Source of the DNA: Gracilimonas amylolytica
Lineage (GTDB): Bacteria > Bacteroidota > Rhodothermia > Balneolales > Balneolaceae
Length of the DNA stretch: 64,000 bases
Direction of reading: 5' to 3'
Assembly (NCBI RefSeq): GCF_002911695.1
Contig: NZ_PQBS01000037.1
Coordinates: 476,223-540,222, forward strand
The stretch's first letter is position 1. Each line of letters begins with the position of its first letter. The translations under genes were made by a program, and so were the position numbers. Below the pieces are notes generated by a model, which was given only the letters and a program-made list of their open reading frames with translations, ran no database searches and was not told where the DNA came from. Of the stretch, positions 25,514-34,907 are shown in pieces.

Positions 25514-26848
25514 CTATCTGGCATAAAATGTTTCCACGGCTAACAGTCGGTCAAACTTTCGCTCTGGATCATTGAAGTACACAAAGCTCATGTATTCCTG
25601 AACGTTTGGAGAACTGTTATCGGAAAGTGAGGTGAGATCTATCTGACCGGTTTCATCGAGTAAAATGTATTGATAACTGTAGGTACCTTCCTTGAGTAAC
25701 TGACTGTTTTTCCAAAAGCCTGTGGTAGAGTCAAAAACCATTTTATTTTCATGCACGGCGGACCACTGATTGAAATCCCCAAGTATATAGATCCTGTTAT
25801 CAGGAGAAAGGCTATCGGAGCCATCTAAAAGGAAAATGACCCTTGCATAATCGGCTCGTTTAGATGATGCCGGTGAATAGGTTCTGAATGTAGAGGAAGT
25901 ACCAAAGTCAGAATTCAGAAAATTTACAACATCCTCTTTGAGGATTGCTTTAGGTGGGTTAGAGCCGGGGTTCCACTCAACGATGTGCGTATTAATCTGT
26001 GAAAATGAATTCAGGTTCTTGGTAACATAACTGACATTTGCAGGAAAGGCATTCGATTGAGTGAGATCAAATTTGGCAGTACCCGGAGTGTTGAAATCAT
26101 ATGAGTCAGTAAAACGGGTATCCGACCAAAAACGGTTTTGGACGTATGAAAAACTAAGGTCGAATTCAGGATATTCCACAAGATCGGGGACATTAAAGGT
26201 GCTGAATAAACGGTGTTCAGGCATGAACCGATTTCCCGAGTTGAATAGAGTTTGTGAAGTTGAACTGAGTTCTCCTTCATTTTCGGTGATAAAGAAGGGG
26301 AGAGAAAATAGTTCTTGACCACTTTCAGGATCTGTGACGTGTAACAGGTAATTTCCACTGCTCGTAAATTGGACCTCATTTAAGGAGATCCTCATTTCGT
26401 AGTGAATGTAATCGGGGCCTCGTGACTGACTTACTTGTCCTCCTCCAAGAATGAGTTCACCAATACCATCCAAATACCAATCCTGGGGGATGTTACTGAG
26501 TGCCCATGTTTTGCTGTGGTGTGTAAAGGTGATCCTGAATTGCCCGTTAATTTCGGTCAGTTCATCAAATGATAGGGTCAGATGGTCATCAGAATTGAGT
26601 TCTATGACCGGTGGGTTACTTTGATCGTTATTGGCATAAAGTTGAACACTTTTAAATGAAGCAGGCACTGGAATTTGGTTTGGTACCAAGACTACACTGT
26701 TAACCGAGGCTTCACCTGTTGATGCAGAAGCAGAAGAAGTGTTCAGGGTTGAAGAACAACCTGAAAACTGACTCAACATGAGTATCACACAGGCCAAAAG
26801 CAGCCAATCAGGTTTATCTTTGACTATATGGATAAACTTCAGGTTCAA
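25514..26848 (-). CDS. Type IX secretion system plug-domain (DUF5103) lipoprotein
   Basis: The frame opens upstream at 26890, but a TTG at 26848, one base after the dapF stop, is the best start. It gives a 444-residue product whose first 30 residues form a signal peptide ending in FSGC, a lipobox-like site. The rest matches the DUF5103/T9SS plug family: an N-terminal Ig-like domain (SVQLYANNDQSNPPVIEL), GGGQVSQSRGPDYIHYEMRIS, FSYVQNRFWSDTR and a C-terminal carbohydrate-binding-like domain with ILGDFNQWSA. In Flavobacterium the plug closes the SprA channel of T9SS. No other T9SS gene lies in the window. Confidence 0.85.
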   Translation of the reverse strand: MNLKFIHIVKDKPDWLLLACVILMLSQFSGCSSTLNTSSASASTGEASVNSVVLVPNQIPVPASFKSVQLYANNDQSNPPVIELNSDDHLTLSFDELTEINGQFRITFTHHSKTWALSNIPQDWYLDGIGELILGGGQVSQSRGPDYIHYEMRISLNEVQFTSSGNYLLHVTDPESGQELFSLPFFITENEGELSSTSQTLFNSGNRFMPEHRLFSTFNVPDLVEYPEFDLSFSYVQNRFWSDTRFTDSYDFNTPGTAKFDLTQSNAFPANVSYVTKNLNSFSQINTHIVEWNPGSNPPKAILKEDVVNFLNSDFGTSSTFRTYSPASSKRADYARVIFLLDGSDSLSPDNRIYILGDFNQWSAVHENKMVFDSTTGFWKNSQLLKEGTYSYQYILLDETGQIDLTSLSDNSSPNVQEYMSFVYFNDPERKFDRLLAVETFYAR

Positions 26849-26849
26849 A

Positions 26850-27686
26850 TTATTCGGTTGATCCCACTGAAATACTTCCTCTGAAAACAAAATTAGCCGG
26901 ACCCGATAAGATCAGCTGATGATAGGTTTGGGTCTTAGCATCATAATCAAAAGAAGCGGTTAAATTGCCTCCTTTTACCGTTACCTGATACTCGCTATGC
27001 CCTTCTTTATGGTTATATTTGTGATGGGTTGCAATGGCTGAGGCAAGGGCACCGGTTCCACAAGCAAGGGTGAGATCTTCCACGCCCCGCTCATAGGTTT
27101 GCAGTGAGATCTGCCTGTCTTCATCACAATGAACAAAATTAACATTGGTCCCCGGTGGATCGATGGATTCGTGATACCGGATCTTACGGCCGGTGTCAAC
27201 AAGATCATCCACTTCATCCAGGTGTTCCTTATCCACAAAATGTACGAGATGTTCGGTGGCTGCATCGGCTTTGATGAAAGGTAGACCATCCACACTGATC
27301 TCTTCTGCTTTTACATGAACCGGAAAGTGAATACTTACAGAATTATCAGCATGGATCTCAGCTTCGTACACATTCTGATGCACATTAAAAGTCTGGGACG
27401 AACCAAACCCAAAGTGATAGGCAAACATAGCCAAACAACGTGCACCGTTGCCACACATGCCCGCATCACTGCCATCAGCGTTTCTGTAGATCATAGTGTA
27501 ATCCACATCTTCACGTTTTGCTTCCTGAAGGACCAGAATGCCGTCAGCCCCGATACCAAATTTACGGTCACATAATTCCGGGGTGAAGGCAATGATATCT
27601 TCAAGAGAAAATCTGTAATTGCGGTTATCAAAGACCACAAAGTCATTTCCTGCACCTTCCATTTTATGAAATGAGATCTTCTGCAT
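26850..27686 (-). CDS. dapF: Diaminopimelate epimerase
   Basis: The 278-residue cofactor-independent racemase interconverts LL- and meso-diaminopimelate for peptidoglycan and lysine synthesis. Both catalytic cysteines are visible in the paired motifs MCGNGARC (near residue 78) and ACGTGALAS (near 228). The N-terminal signature MEGAGNDFVVFDN is present. Only two bases separate it from holB and one base from the plug protein start, marking a tight operon. Confidence 0.96.
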   Translation of the reverse strand: MQKISFHKMEGAGNDFVVFDNRNYRFSLEDIIAFTPELCDRKFGIGADGILVLQEAKREDVDYTMIYRNADGSDAGMCGNGARCLAMFAYHFGFGSSQTFNVHQNVYEAEIHADNSVSIHFPVHVKAEEISVDGLPFIKADAATEHLVHFVDKEHLDEVDDLVDTGRKIRYHESIDPPGTNVNFVHCDEDRQISLQTYERGVEDLTLACGTGALASAIATHHKYNHKEGHSEYQVTVKGGNLTASFDYDAKTQTYHQLILSGPANFVFRGSISVGSTE

Positions 27687-27688
27687 AA

Positions 27689-28870
27689 TTACTCCACAAA
27701 AGCCGGAATATGTTGCCAGTTATTATCTTCTGATATCACAGGATCGAGTCCCCTCATGAGCATGGAAAAACGCAGCGATATCGCAATAAATATCAGCTTT
27801 GGATTTACGTTTTGCCGGATGGCAGACCTAAATGAATCAAGATGATCGATCATTTCCTCAAGTCTTGCTTCTCCAAGAGAGCCTACAAATTTCTGGATCG
27901 ATTCCAGTTGATCGATGTTGGTTACGAATGTTCGGTTCTCTGTTTCACGATAGATCATCAGATCCCGGATATACATTTCGATCAGGTTAGTGATCGCGAT
28001 CAAACCTTCAATGTTGTTTGAGCTTTGCCAGTCCTGCACCAGTGTTGATAGCCCGGCAGCATCCTGACTGAATGCCATTCGCATAAATTCCACCACCGAT
28101 TCACGGTTCTCCTTTAGTTTTTTTACATCAAAGAACCGGGTCATGGCGTAATTCCCGCCGGAAACCCTCGCCAGATAAGCAGCATCATCGGGGCTCAATC
28201 CATCCACATCGATCAAACCCTCTTCTATTTCCTTATCCTTCAGTGTTCCAAGTGGAATATGCTGACAACGGGAGGTAATGGTTGGAAGCAGGCTTTCATA
28301 GCTTTCGGTGGTAAGGATGAACATAAGGCGATCAGATGGTTCCTCAAGCATTTTAAGGAAGGCATTGGCGGTTTCCTTACGCATGGTTTCAACCTGTGTC
28401 ATGATAACTACCACCCGGTTTCCCTCGTTCGGCTTAAGTTTGGCAATAGGGCGGATATCTTCTCTGAAATAATCAATGGGATAAAATGCCTGCCGGTTCT
28501 TGGAAGATTCATCATCCAGTGAGGGACGCTGAGAAAAGCCAATAATTTCGTAGGGGTCCTCTGCCAGTAACTCAAGGCGGTCTCTCAGTTCTTCCGTTTT
28601 AACTGTGGTTGGTTTTGGGATGAACACATGTATATCAGGATGGGTGAACCAGGATGATTTTTTTGAGGTGGCATATTCACCGAGATCACTCAGGTTACTG
28701 ATGCCATTTATGGCCTCAGCCAGTGCAAGTGCAAAAGCCGTTTTGCCAATACCACTAGGCCCTGACAGGAGGTATGCATGACTGATCCGGTCGGAGGCCA
28801 GAATTCTCTCCACCTGATCTTTAGCCCTTTTCTGCCCAATGATACGCTTATTGCCAAATTTAATATTCAT
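27689..28870 (-). CDS. holB: DNA polymerase III delta' (clamp loader) subunit
   Basis: This 393-residue AAA+ clamp-loader protein has Walker A GPSGIGKTAF (near residue 38), the SRC sensor-type motif in TITSRCQHIPLG (near 200), and ETANAFLKMLEEP just before it. The four-cysteine zinc module of gamma/tau subunits is missing, which favours delta' over DnaX. It helps load the beta clamp at replication forks. It is packed between ccmB (5-base gap) and dapF (2-base gap), an unusual neighbourhood. Confidence 0.9.
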   Translation of the reverse strand: MNIKFGNKRIIGQKRAKDQVERILASDRISHAYLLSGPSGIGKTAFALALAEAINGISNLSDLGEYATSKKSSWFTHPDIHVFIPKPTTVKTEELRDRLELLAEDPYEIIGFSQRPSLDDESSKNRQAFYPIDYFREDIRPIAKLKPNEGNRVVVIMTQVETMRKETANAFLKMLEEPSDRLMFILTTESYESLLPTITSRCQHIPLGTLKDKEIEEGLIDVDGLSPDDAAYLARVSGGNYAMTRFFDVKKLKENRESVVEFMRMAFSQDAAGLSTLVQDWQSSNNIEGLIAITNLIEMYIRDLMIYRETENRTFVTNIDQLESIQKFVGSLGEARLEEMIDHLDSFRSAIRQNVNPKLIFIAISLRFSMLMRGLDPVISEDNNWQHIPAFVE

Positions 28871-28875
28871 ACGTT

Positions 28876-29547
28876 CTATTCCTCCCAGATAAAATCAAAA
28901 AGCAAAACACCGGATGTGATGGTCACCCCGGCAAAACCGACTAATGCAGTAATGTTATTTAAAGATGCAGCTCCGCCATCCACAAAAGCTGTTTTACTGA
29001 TGTCTGCAAGAAGCAGTACTAACGGCATGAACAAGGGAATGCTCAATACAGAAAAGATCGCCCCCTTGCGGTCAGCTTGTGAGACGACCGCTGCGGTCAT
29101 GGTAGCCACTCCTGAAAGTCCGGCTGTACCTACCAGAAGCATGATCAAAAAGGCCGTCCAGGATTGAATACTAAGGTTCATTAGAAAAATGTAGCCGGCA
29201 AATGTGGTCACGTTAATAAGCAGGGTAAACAGGTAATTATAGATCAGTTTACCGCTGTACACGTTGGTCCCATCGGCATAGATCCGTAAGAGGTCGAAGG
29301 TATTTTTGTCGGTTTCTGAAATAAAACTACGGCTGAGGGCCGACAAAGCGGCAAACAGGATAATGATCCAGACCAAACCTGATTTGGGACCCGGTTCCAG
29401 CTGATCTGCCCGAAGGGTGAATAACACCAGCAGCATGGATGCAGCCACAAAAGCCAGAACCATGTTAAAAGCGAATCGCGTGCGCAATTCTATACGCAGA
29501 TCTTTCATTAAAATAGTATAAGTGCTTCTGATCCAGCTCATGGTCAA
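28876..29547 (-). CDS. ccmB: Heme exporter permease CcmB
   Basis: The 223-residue protein has about six membrane helices and the CcmB N-terminal signature: LMKDLRIELRTRFAFNMVLAF with the following FAALSALSRSFISETDKNTFDLLR. CcmB pairs with the ATPase CcmA to release holo-CcmE from CcmC. No ccmA gene lies on either side. The other ccm genes are about 20 kb away on the opposite strand. It is the first gene of a tight minus-strand set, ccmB-holB-dapF-plug protein. Confidence 0.9.
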   Translation of the reverse strand: MTMSWIRSTYTILMKDLRIELRTRFAFNMVLAFVAASMLLVLFTLRADQLEPGPKSGLVWIIILFAALSALSRSFISETDKNTFDLLRIYADGTNVYSGKLIYNYLFTLLINVTTFAGYIFLMNLSIQSWTAFLIMLLVGTAGLSGVATMTAAVVSQADRKGAIFSVLSIPLFMPLVLLLADISKTAFVDGGAASLNNITALVGFAGVTITSGVLLFDFIWEE

Positions 29548-29610
29548 GTTTAAGGATTTTAACGGGCTATTGACAGAAATAAAGCCCGGTTAAGGTAACT
29601 ATTTATGTAA

Positions 29611-29637
29611 GCGAAAGGGTGTTGTTATCCCTCTCGC
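29611..29637 (-). terminator. Possible terminator hairpin of the tricorn-type protease gene
   Basis: A nine-base stem pairs fully in RNA if one G-U pair is allowed (gcgaaaggg / ccctctcgc, nine-base loop). It lies 15 bases past the stop codon of the gene at 29652-32798. The following minus-strand sequence (ttacataaat) is only moderately T-rich, so it may be a weak terminator or a 3' stabilising stem. A second hairpin (29561-29591) lies just upstream of ccmB. Confidence 0.4.
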
Positions 29638-29651
29638 CTACAAAACCGGAT

Positions 29652-32600
29652 CTAATTTTGTAGTTGTTCTAATGCAAGTTCAATAGCCCGGGTTAGCTGA
29701 GGGTCTCTTTCCATGAGTCGGTCCTTAAAGGTGTTGGTAACCTCGATATCGGGAGATACACCGGTTCTTTCCAAGTTATCTTCTCCGTCAAGGGAATAGA
29801 CTCCCCATGAAGGTAAACGGTAAAAGGATCCATCCACCAATCCTTTGCCGGAGGTAAAAATGATCCACCGGTATGTTTCGGTTCCTAACACAGTACCAAG
29901 ACCAAGTTCCTTAAATCCGGCAGCAGTAACTTCAGCATCACTGAGGGACTGTTCGTTGATCAGAAGGATGATCGGTTTGGCGGCCGGTGTGAAATTAGGC
30001 TGAGAAGCAAAATCGCCGTTCCGATATTTCCATTGCAGATAAGGCCTCTGCGACAGAAATTGCAACACATCGTTATGAACGTTGCCACCGGTATTATATC
30101 GAAGATCGAGGATCAGGGCGTCTCTATGATAGGCTTCTGAGGTCATCTCTATCAGGAAGTTTTCCAGCTCACCACCACCCATATTTTTCATATGGACATA
30201 GGCGATCCGCTCTTCACTTTCGTTATCAACGATACTCTGATTGAGTTCGACCCATTCGTCATAAAGGTTATTTCGGGTAGAAAAGTAACTGTCCGGATGG
30301 ATCTTCAAAGTATATGAGTCATTCCCTCTTTCAAAAGTCAGGTTTACTTCTTCGGGCATAGAAGGGGAGTTAAAGTACATCTCCCGGTTTGAATCAGGAT
30401 CTATGGCTTTGCCATTTACCGCGGTTAGCACATCTCCAGGAAGAATGTCCGTCTCAGCTATATCTGCCGGACCATTACTTATGATATGTTTTACCGTGTA
30501 TGGGTTGTCTTCCTCAAACAGTATGCCTGTTGATATGGAAACCGTCGAGTAAAATTCCTCTTCTTCTTCCCCTGAGGTGCTAAAGCCCATGTGTGATGAA
30601 TTCAGCTCACCTAGCATATCATTCAGAAGCCGGCTAAGGTCATTTCTGTTGTTTACATGAGGAAGGAAGTCACGGTACCGGTCACGGATATTTTGCCAGT
30701 CAATGTTATGAAACGTTTCGTTGTAGAAGTTTTCTTCAATATTTGCCCATAATTCTTCAAACATCTGATCGAACTCGTTTCTAAGGTTTCGGTTGAAGTC
30801 ATGGCTGACCTCGATCTTTGTTGCCTTGGCTGAAGCGGGATCCAGTTCATAAATATCACCGCGGGATGCCCCATAGAGCGTGCCATCTACATTCAGGATG
30901 TTACTCACAAAGCTGATCCCCTCAAATTTCTTGGTTTCAGGATTTTCAAACGGCTGAAGAGTCGTTACATATAGAGCTGAGTTACCTTCATCGTGATTAC
31001 TGCCGTACAGGATCATGTTCTTATCCCCATCCTGAACCGCAAAGGGAGCATATTGTGAGCCGAATCGTTCTCCGATCACAGTCAGCCGTTTCATCAGGTC
31101 CTGAGGGTTAATGGAGATCTCGATCTCTGTTTCGGGGGTTTCCTCTTCTCCGTTTTCTTCTTCCTTCTCGGTCTCCATAAACAGATCATCAAATTTATCG
31201 GACTTGAATGGTTCTTGATAAACATCGAGGGCCATTTGGAAGAGATCCGTTTCGCCACCACCCCGGGGATAGGATGGCTGTGTTCTGGATGAAGAAAAAT
31301 AGATGTATTTACCATCGGGCGACCAAAATGGATCCGATTCTGAAACTCCGGTTTTGGTTAGATTTAAAGATTCTTTTGAATCAATATGGTACGTAAAGAC
31401 ATCATGCTCAAAATCTCGTCTTGCTGTGTAAAGTACATATTCATCATTAGGAGAGAAGCGAGGCTGCTGATTCTGAAACCCCCAAAATTCGTCTTCTACG
31501 ATCAATTCACTTTCGAGGGATCCAAGATCCATTAAACGCAGTTCACTTCGGCCGCTCAGATAAAGTGCCATGCTGCGGTCTGAATTCATTTCCAAAGCCC
31601 GGTTATTTTGATCGTCAGTTGTGATCTGTTTTAATTCACCGGATCCGTCAGCATGAATGGTAAACAGATTTTGGTACCCATTTGAAGTTTGATTGAACAG
31701 CAGTGTTTTGTTATCCGCCATCCATTTTACTTCGAGAACCCGTCCCATTGGGTCTGTTTCAATTTTACGGACGAATTTTCCTTTGATATCAGATACAAAT
31801 AATTCCCCCCGCGATATAAAAGCTAACTTGTTTTTATCGGCTGAAACGTCGAAGTAGGAGATCTCTCCCTCAACATTAAAACTTTGTTCTTTAGATAAAG
31901 TCTTGTTCTTCAGAATACGGATAGGTACTCTTTTTGAGGCCTGAGTGCTCACATCAAACGTGTAAATTTGATAATCTCTTTCAAATACTATGGTTTCGCC
32001 GTTAGCACTAACCTGTGGATAGAAGATGGAGGTGTCAAAATCAGTAAGCTGTACTTTTTGATTTCCGTTCAGGGTGTAAAGGTTGTATTCGCCGTTGCTT
32101 TCATCTGAGGCAAAATACAGGGTTCCGTTACGGTCTATGGTTGGCCAAAGGTCTTTGCCTTCCCACTCAGTGAGTTTATAGTACACTTCAGAGTCGATGT
32201 TGTAAGATTTTATGTCAGGATTGTAGGGTCCCCGGTATTTCTTTCGCTGCGGGAAGATGAAGCTCTCCCATGATTCATTGAAGTAATAGGTAGCCTCTTC
32301 AGGATGTTTTACCAGGTTATGCACGGTATTGTGATAATGGCTGAACAATCTTGCAGGGGTTCCTCCGGATTTACTCACAGTGTACACACTGGCTCGGTTA
32401 TATCGGTCAGACCGAATAAAGATCTCATCAGAATCCCAGTTCCAGGACTCAACCTGATCATCAGCCTGATGGAAGGTCAATTGCCGGATCTCCCCACCAT
32501 TGATCGGCATCAGATAAACATCATTATTCCCATATTGATTGGAAGTAAAGGCAACCCATCGTCCATCGGGGGAAATGGCTGGAGCACTTTCTTCACCATC

Positions 32601-32798
32601 CATCCCGGTTAATCGCACTGCCTGACCACCGGTAGCTGAGACCTTCCAAAGATCACTTTCGTACGCAAAAATAATGGTTCGCCCATCCGGAGAGATAGCA
32701 GGATGGGTAGTGAAGTACACCTCATTTTGGGCTGAGGCTGGATTGAGGCCGGATAGAGCTAGAATAAATGAAATAACGATGTATGGTAGGATCCTCAT
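29652..32798 (-). CDS. Tricorn-type secreted S41 protease (propeller, PDZ, tail-specific protease domain)
   Basis: The 1048-residue protein has a signal peptide (about 1-23, ending ASAQ) and an N-terminal PD40 propeller (about 30-300; AISPDGRWVAF, VSANGETIVFE). A second propeller (about 300-540) and an acidic linker with ETEKEEENGEEE follow. Next come a helical C1-like domain (about 660-740), a PDZ domain (about 755-850; TDILPGDVLTAVNGKAI) and the S41 catalytic domain. The nucleophile Ser lies in NEQSLSDAEVTAAG, close to residue 950. Tricorn enzymes cut peptides of about 6-12 residues; exported homologues are common in this bacterial group. Confidence 0.92.
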   Translation of the reverse strand: MRILPYIVISFILALSGLNPASAQNEVYFTTHPAISPDGRTIIFAYESDLWKVSATGGQAVRLTGMDGEESAPAISPDGRWVAFTSNQYGNNDVYLMPINGGEIRQLTFHQADDQVESWNWDSDEIFIRSDRYNRASVYTVSKSGGTPARLFSHYHNTVHNLVKHPEEATYYFNESWESFIFPQRKKYRGPYNPDIKSYNIDSEVYYKLTEWEGKDLWPTIDRNGTLYFASDESNGEYNLYTLNGNQKVQLTDFDTSIFYPQVSANGETIVFERDYQIYTFDVSTQASKRVPIRILKNKTLSKEQSFNVEGEISYFDVSADKNKLAFISRGELFVSDIKGKFVRKIETDPMGRVLEVKWMADNKTLLFNQTSNGYQNLFTIHADGSGELKQITTDDQNNRALEMNSDRSMALYLSGRSELRLMDLGSLESELIVEDEFWGFQNQQPRFSPNDEYVLYTARRDFEHDVFTYHIDSKESLNLTKTGVSESDPFWSPDGKYIYFSSSRTQPSYPRGGGETDLFQMALDVYQEPFKSDKFDDLFMETEKEEENGEEETPETEIEISINPQDLMKRLTVIGERFGSQYAPFAVQDGDKNMILYGSNHDEGNSALYVTTLQPFENPETKKFEGISFVSNILNVDGTLYGASRGDIYELDPASAKATKIEVSHDFNRNLRNEFDQMFEELWANIEENFYNETFHNIDWQNIRDRYRDFLPHVNNRNDLSRLLNDMLGELNSSHMGFSTSGEEEEEFYSTVSISTGILFEEDNPYTVKHIISNGPADIAETDILPGDVLTAVNGKAIDPDSNREMYFNSPSMPEEVNLTFERGNDSYTLKIHPDSYFSTRNNLYDEWVELNQSIVDNESEERIAYVHMKNMGGGELENFLIEMTSEAYHRDALILDLRYNTGGNVHNDVLQFLSQRPYLQWKYRNGDFASQPNFTPAAKPIILLINEQSLSDAEVTAAGFKELGLGTVLGTETYRWIIFTSGKGLVDGSFYRLPSWGVYSLDGEDNLERTGVSPDIEVTNTFKDRLMERDPQLTRAIELALEQLQN

Positions 32799-32981
32799 GA
32801 GAACGCTTCAATTGATTAAGATTTAAGAAAGGTTACTTAAACACCAAGTAAATCACAAAGAGGAGGGCTGAAAATTTTTTATCTTACTCATTCAAAATCG
32901 CAGAATTAAACTTTGATTGATTATCACTTCGGTGCCTATATTCGGTTGCTGAGTTTTAAAAATTATTTGTCAGGATATTAC

Positions 32982-33455
32982 ATGAATTTATTTTCGTTGC
33001 TGGATGAAATTACTGTTCTCCCAAACCACATTGCAGGCTCAAAAAAGGAGCTCATCAATGCATTGGTGGATACGCTAAAGAATAAGGTTGACAGTAATGA
33101 GCAACTTGAGGATGTACGAAAAGCCGTTTTTGAACGAGAAGAGATCATGTCGACCGGGGTTGGTAAAGGTTTAGCCATTCCGCATGCCAAAACCAAAGCC
33201 GTGAGTGAAAACCACGCGGCCTTTGCACTGCTGAAAGATCCCCTCGACTTTGATTCTATTGATAATGAACCGGTTCGCCTGGTATTTCTTTTAGTTGGGC
33301 CCGAATCCAAGAATAGTCAGCATATCAAACTTTTAAGCCGTATTTCCCGCCTGATGAACAGTGGCTCATTCCGTGAAAAGATCCTGGCCTGTACTTCCTC
33401 AGATGAGATCCTGGAAGCATTCAGAATGGAAGAAGAAAAATATTTTGTGAATTAG
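32982..33455 (+). CDS. ptsN: PTS IIA domain protein, PtsN (EIIA-Ntr) like
   Basis: The ATG at 32982 gives a 157-residue protein starting MNLFSLLDEIT, the usual EIIA-Ntr layout; the frame's earlier start at 32913 adds an unlike leader. The phospho-acceptor His68 sits in GLAIPHAKTK. The FREKI and ISRLMNSGSFRE segments fit the PTS_EIIA_2 fold. No EIIB or EIIC is adjacent, so a regulatory rather than sugar-uptake role is likely. It is followed directly by dacB and soon by a sigma-54 activator gene. Confidence 0.88.
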   Translation: MNLFSLLDEITVLPNHIAGSKKELINALVDTLKNKVDSNEQLEDVRKAVFEREEIMSTGVGKGLAIPHAKTKAVSENHAAFALLKDPLDFDSIDNEPVRLVFLLVGPESKNSQHIKLLSRISRLMNSGSFREKILACTSSDEILEAFRMEEEKYFVN

Positions 33456-34892
33456 ATGAAGCATTTATTCCGAACTGCAATACTCATTCTTCTTTTTGCA
33501 ACTTCGGACTATCTGTATGCTCAAAATTTAGGTTCGGTCATTGAAAATGCACCCAATCAGGAGGCTTTCTGGTCTGTGACGGTCCGTGATCATCAGGGCT
33601 ATATTTTAGAGAAGCACAACTCTGACAAGGTGATCATCCCGGCATCCAATCAAAAACTCGTAACAACAGCGGCACTTCTGGATCATTTTGGAGCCGATTA
33701 TCAGTTTAAAACGGTGATCTACGGTGAAGGTAGTCTATCTGAGGGGACCTGGGATGGAGATCTTATCATTGTAGGAAGCGGTGACCCCTCCATCAGTGGA
33801 GATCTGTATGACGGTAACCGGTATCATGTGTTTGAGAGTTATGTCAGGCAACTGAAAGAAGCCGGAATTCAGCGAATTAACGGTAAACTGATCGCAGATG
33901 TGTCTTTGTTTGATGAGCAAGTGTACCCTAAAGGGTGGGACTGGTATGACTTCTCCTTTTACTATGCCGTTCAGGTCAGCCCGCTTTCATTCAATAATAA
34001 CACGGTGGATCTTGAGGTTTTTGCGGATGGAAATATCGGCGATACTCCAAGAATTACCTGGTTTCCGGATAGTACTGATTATGTGACCTTCATCAACCAA
34101 CAGGTGATCACGCACCCGAATACAGAATACGATGAGTATTATCGGAGAGAGTTGGGAGGTAATATCATTACGCTTGGGAGTACGCTGCCTCAGGGATATT
34201 ATGAAGATGAGTCACTTTCTGTGAATGACCCTCCGGGGTATTTTTTGCACTCATTCCGTAACTACATGGCTGAGAATGGCATTGAGGTAGAAGGAGAGCT
34301 GGAAGTATCCTATGATGGGCTGCAGACATCCGGTATGGAGCCGCTTGCCATACACCGGTCATATCCAATGGGAAAACTGATCGAGTGGACGAATAAGGAA
34401 AGTGACAACTTCTACACTGAAATGATGACCAAAACCCTGTCGGCTCAAAAAAGTGGAGTAAAAGGAAGTTTTGAGGATGGAATTTCACAGATCCGTGATT
34501 TTCTGTTTGAGATAGGTTTGGATACCATTCACGTACAAATGAATGATGCCTCAGGAATGGCGGGTGGAAATTTCAATACCACTGAGAATCTATCAAAGTT
34601 ACTGGTGGAGATGCAGTCGCATGAATGCTTTGAAGCCTATTTTAGTAGTATGTCGGTGGCCGGAATTGACGGTACGTTGGCACACAGAATGAAGGGCACA
34701 CCGCTTTATAATAACTTTAAGGGTAAATCCGGGTTTGTGACCGGAGTGAGAACCCTGAGCGGATACATGAATGCCCGTTCCGGCAAGCAGCTGATCGTCA
34801 GCATTGGCACCAATAATTACATATCAGAAAAGGTGCGCCCCATTGATTCGGTTCATGAAAAAATTCTGATGTACCTTTATAACAAGTATTGA
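33456..34892 (+). CDS. dacB: D-alanyl-D-alanine carboxypeptidase / endopeptidase, PBP4 (DacB) type
   Basis: The 478-residue protein has a signal peptide (about 1-22, ending LYAQ). It carries all three penicillin-binding motifs: SxxK at Ser64-Lys67 (PASNQKLV), SxN in ESDNFYTE near residue 315, and KSG in GKSGFVTGV near 425. The long insertion between the first two motifs is typical of class C low-molecular-weight PBPs, which trim and cleave peptidoglycan cross-links. The ATG follows the ptsN stop with no gap, so the two genes are coupled. Confidence 0.93.
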   Translation: MKHLFRTAILILLFATSDYLYAQNLGSVIENAPNQEAFWSVTVRDHQGYILEKHNSDKVIIPASNQKLVTTAALLDHFGADYQFKTVIYGEGSLSEGTWDGDLIIVGSGDPSISGDLYDGNRYHVFESYVRQLKEAGIQRINGKLIADVSLFDEQVYPKGWDWYDFSFYYAVQVSPLSFNNNTVDLEVFADGNIGDTPRITWFPDSTDYVTFINQQVITHPNTEYDEYYRRELGGNIITLGSTLPQGYYEDESLSVNDPPGYFLHSFRNYMAENGIEVEGELEVSYDGLQTSGMEPLAIHRSYPMGKLIEWTNKESDNFYTEMMTKTLSAQKSGVKGSFEDGISQIRDFLFEIGLDTIHVQMNDASGMAGGNFNTTENLSKLLVEMQSHECFEAYFSSMSVAGIDGTLAHRMKGTPLYNNFKGKSGFVTGVRTLSGYMNARSGKQLIVSIGTNNYISEKVRPIDSVHEKILMYLYNKY

Positions 34893-34907
34893 TCTCAATC
34901 CCTGATA

